Shown here: one piece after another, positions 4,712 to 5,777 of the stretch | How the letters are laid out: each line of letters starts with the position of its first letter | Position numbering within the stretch: the stretch's first letter is position 1 | Assembly (NCBI GenBank): GCA_947165105.1 | Contig: CAMUZC010000092.1 | Location: 1 to 5,777 of the forward strand | DNA from: an uncultured Lachnospiraceae bacterium | GTDB lineage: Bacteria; Bacillota_A; Clostridia; TANB77; CAG-508 | Reading direction: 5' to 3' | Length of the DNA: 5,777 bases | Program-made: the position numbers and the translations under genes | Notes under the pieces: model-generated | Databases searched by the model: none | What the model saw: the letters and a program-made list of their open reading frames with translations, nothing else | Told to the model about the DNA's origin: nothing

Positions 4712-5194
4712 ATGCAAATGAATACATATATGAAAATAGCAAAGGAATTATCAGATGATAATTTAAAAACAAACGTAGGAGGTCCTTTTGGAGCATGCAT
4801 TGTGAAAAATGGAGAAATAATAGGTAGAGGTTCAAATCATGTTTTGAAAAACAATGATCCAACTGCACATGCTGAAATAATGGCAATTAGAGATGCATGT
4901 AAAAATATTAATTCATATGATTTAAGTGATTGTGAAATATATACATCATGTTATCCTTGCCCAATGTGTTTATCTGCAATTATTTGGTCAAATATGAAAC
5001 ATGTTTATTATGGAAATAGAAAGGAAGATGCTGCTAACATTGGATTTAGAGATGATTTTATATATAATTATATAAATCAACTAGCTAAAGAAAATGGTAA
5101 TAACGATGTTTTAGAATTAAAAGAATTAGATAGGGATGAAACAATAAAGACATTTAATGAGTTTTTAGATAAGAAGGATAAAACTTTATATTAA
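4712..5194 (+). CDS. guaD: Guanine deaminase (cytidine-deaminase-fold type)
   Basis: A 160-residue zinc deaminase. The order is GGPFGACIV (23-31), NDPTAHAEIMAIR (48-60), YTSCYPCPMCLSAI (77-90) and the tail segment DDFIYNYI (114-121). His53 with Cys83 and Cys86 should bind zinc and Glu55 should be the proton shuttle, matching the numbering of Bacillus subtilis GuaD. The FIY tail, which packs into the partner's active site in the dimer, separates this from TadA tRNA adenosine deaminase, which shares HAE and PCxxC but not the tail. The enzyme turns guanine into xanthine and ammonia in purine salvage or catabolism, in the cytosol. It follows the AlkD-like gene by 14 nt and ends before a strong terminator. 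The start is ambiguous: ATG 4712 gives the same N-terminal length as the B. subtilis enzyme, while ATG 4718 sits 7 nt after AAGG at 4707-4710. Activity on related purines cannot be excluded. Confidence 0.88.
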   Translation: MQMNTYMKIAKELSDDNLKTNVGGPFGACIVKNGEIIGRGSNHVLKNNDPTAHAEIMAIRDACKNINSYDLSDCEIYTSCYPCPMCLSAIIWSNMKHVYYGNRKEDAANIGFRDDFIYNYINQLAKENGNNDVLELKELDRDETIKTFNEFLDKKDKTLY

Positions 5195-5218
5195 TAGAAT
5201 GATAATTAAATATGAAAG

Positions 5219-5262
5219 AAAGCAAATGATAATATAAATCATTTGCTTTTTTATATTTTTTT
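5219..5262 (+). terminator. Strong intrinsic terminator after guaD
   Basis: AAAGCAAATGAT (5219-5230) and ATCATTTGCTTT (5238-5249) form a perfect 12-bp stem with a 7-nt loop. T6 follows at 5247-5252, with a second T7 run at 5256-5262. It closes the alkylation-repair/guaD unit and insulates it from the TetR gene. Confidence 0.93.
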
Positions 5263-5273
5263 CAAAATAGGTA

Positions 5274-5302
5274 TTGACAAAAGAATTAAAACGTTGTAAA
5301 CT
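5274..5302 (+). promoter_or_regulatory. Promoter of the TetR-family gene
   Basis: A perfect TTGACA (5274-5279), a 17-nt spacer, then TAAACT (5297-5302), which keeps the key T-A-A-T positions of the -10. Transcription would begin near 5309, just ahead of an inverted repeat. Confidence 0.7.
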
Positions 5303-5314
5303 GAATATAAATTC

Positions 5315-5332
5315 ATTGAATAAATATTCAAT
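5315..5332. promoter_or_regulatory. Perfect inverted repeat, likely TetR autoregulatory operator
   Basis: ATTGAATA (5315-5322) and TATTCAAT (5325-5332) are exact inverted copies around AA, with two more pairing positions (TT 5312-5313 with AA 5334-5335) outside one mismatch. It lies about 6-24 nt after the predicted transcription start and 7 nt before the ribosome binding site. There a bound dimer would block transcription of the adjacent TetR gene. The size and TGAAT/ATTCA half-sites are typical of TetR-family operators. Confidence 0.6.
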
Positions 5333-5353
5333 CAAAAAAGGAGGCGCAGAAAA

Positions 5354-5777
5354 ATGACAAGGAAAGAACAAAAGGAAAACAGAAAAAAACAAATCTTATA
5401 TAAAGCATTAGAGCTTTTTGTTATAAAAGGTTATTCTGAAACTAAAATCACAGATATAGCAACAAGTTTAAATATTAGTGTTGGTTTATTATTTCATTAT
5501 TATGAATCAAAAGAACAACTATATTATGAATTAGTTCAAATGGGGGTTGAAGGAAGCAAAGCTCCACAAAAAATTGAATATAAAGAACCTATACAATATT
5601 TTGAAACTTTTTTAAAAGGTTTATTTGCAACAGCAGCTGAACAACCATGGATTTACCAAATGTTTGTGCTGATGTCACAAGCACAGAAACCAGGTATTCC
5701 AGAAGAAATAAGAAAATTAGCGCTATCAGTTAATCAAATTGAATTGTCAAGTAAAATAATAGAAGAAGGACAAAAAA
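5354..5777 (+). CDS. TetR/AcrR family transcriptional regulator, 5' part
   Basis: The frame is open from ATG 5354 to the right edge, giving 141 residues without a stop. AGGAGG (5339-5344) lies 9 nt upstream. Residues 10-57 are a standard TetR DNA-binding domain: RKKQILYKALELF, then KGYSETKITDIA, and the helix-turn-helix recognition segment LNISVGLLFHYYESKEQL (39-56). Residues from about 75 onward begin the ligand-binding helical domain (YFETFLKGLFATAAEQPW, then FVLMSQAQKPGIPEEIR). Full members have about 190-210 residues, so roughly 50-70 are missing beyond the window. These proteins are dimeric repressors released by small molecules, commonly controlling efflux pumps or lipid and xenobiotic metabolism. 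A perfect inverted repeat between promoter and ribosome binding site points to self-repression. Ligand and other targets are unknown and may lie downstream. Confidence 0.9.
   Translation, partial: MTRKEQKENRKKQILYKALELFVIKGYSETKITDIATSLNISVGLLFHYYESKEQLYYELVQMGVEGSKAPQKIEYKEPIQYFETFLKGLFATAAEQPWIYQMFVLMSQAQKPGIPEEIRKLALSVNQIELSSKIIEEGQK

Overview
The window is AT-rich, with AGA/ATA-heavy codon use, strong AGGAGG-type ribosome binding sites, near-consensus sigma-A promoters and compact genes. This fits a low-GC Firmicutes (Bacillota) genome, most likely an uncultured gut clostridial or related lineage. The surface-protein repeat at the left edge recalls proteins of such gut bacteria, but that is from memory and not checked. 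All genes lie on the + strand. TAA or TAG ends every complete gene and TGG encodes Trp, so there is no sign of code reassignment. I see no RNA gene, IS element, CRISPR array or origin.

Layout. (1) Positions 1-1145 are the 3' end of a large modular surface protein: an InlB/Listeria-Bacteroides B-repeat followed by a Gly/Asn/Thr-rich beta-helix-like region, closed by a strong terminator (1151-1186). (2) Positions 1235-2416 are a monocistronic unit with its own promoter, encoding an NAD(P)-dependent native amine dehydrogenase / 2,4-diaminopentanoate dehydrogenase-like enzyme. (3) Positions 2417-2655 are intergenic and hold a weak and a stronger hairpin and a near-consensus promoter. (4) Positions 2656-3497 hold a DUF523 (TudS-type desulfidase) gene and a MmcQ/YjbR gene, probably cotranscribed. 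(5) Positions 3515-3874 hold a near-consensus promoter and good ribosome binding site in front of a clearly broken thiol glutathione peroxidase gene. (6) Positions 3951-5194 hold a DNA alkylation repair (AlkD-like HEAT) gene and guaD, 14 nt apart, closed by a strong terminator (5219-5262). (7) From 5274 to the right edge there is a promoter, a perfect inverted repeat that is a likely operator, and the 5' part of a TetR-family regulator.

How the genes may work together. Genes 4-6 are small accessory functions with a loose common theme of altered nucleobases and oxidative or alkylation damage: thio-nucleobase desulfuration, peroxide reduction (now lost), alkyl-base removal and guanine deamination. 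Three separate promoters argue against one operon. The TetR gene probably represses itself and perhaps genes beyond the window. I did not find a clear unknown system. The points most worth a second look are the roughly 322-residue module period of the surface protein, the freshly decayed peroxidase with intact expression signals, the solitary amine dehydrogenase, and the TetR operator.
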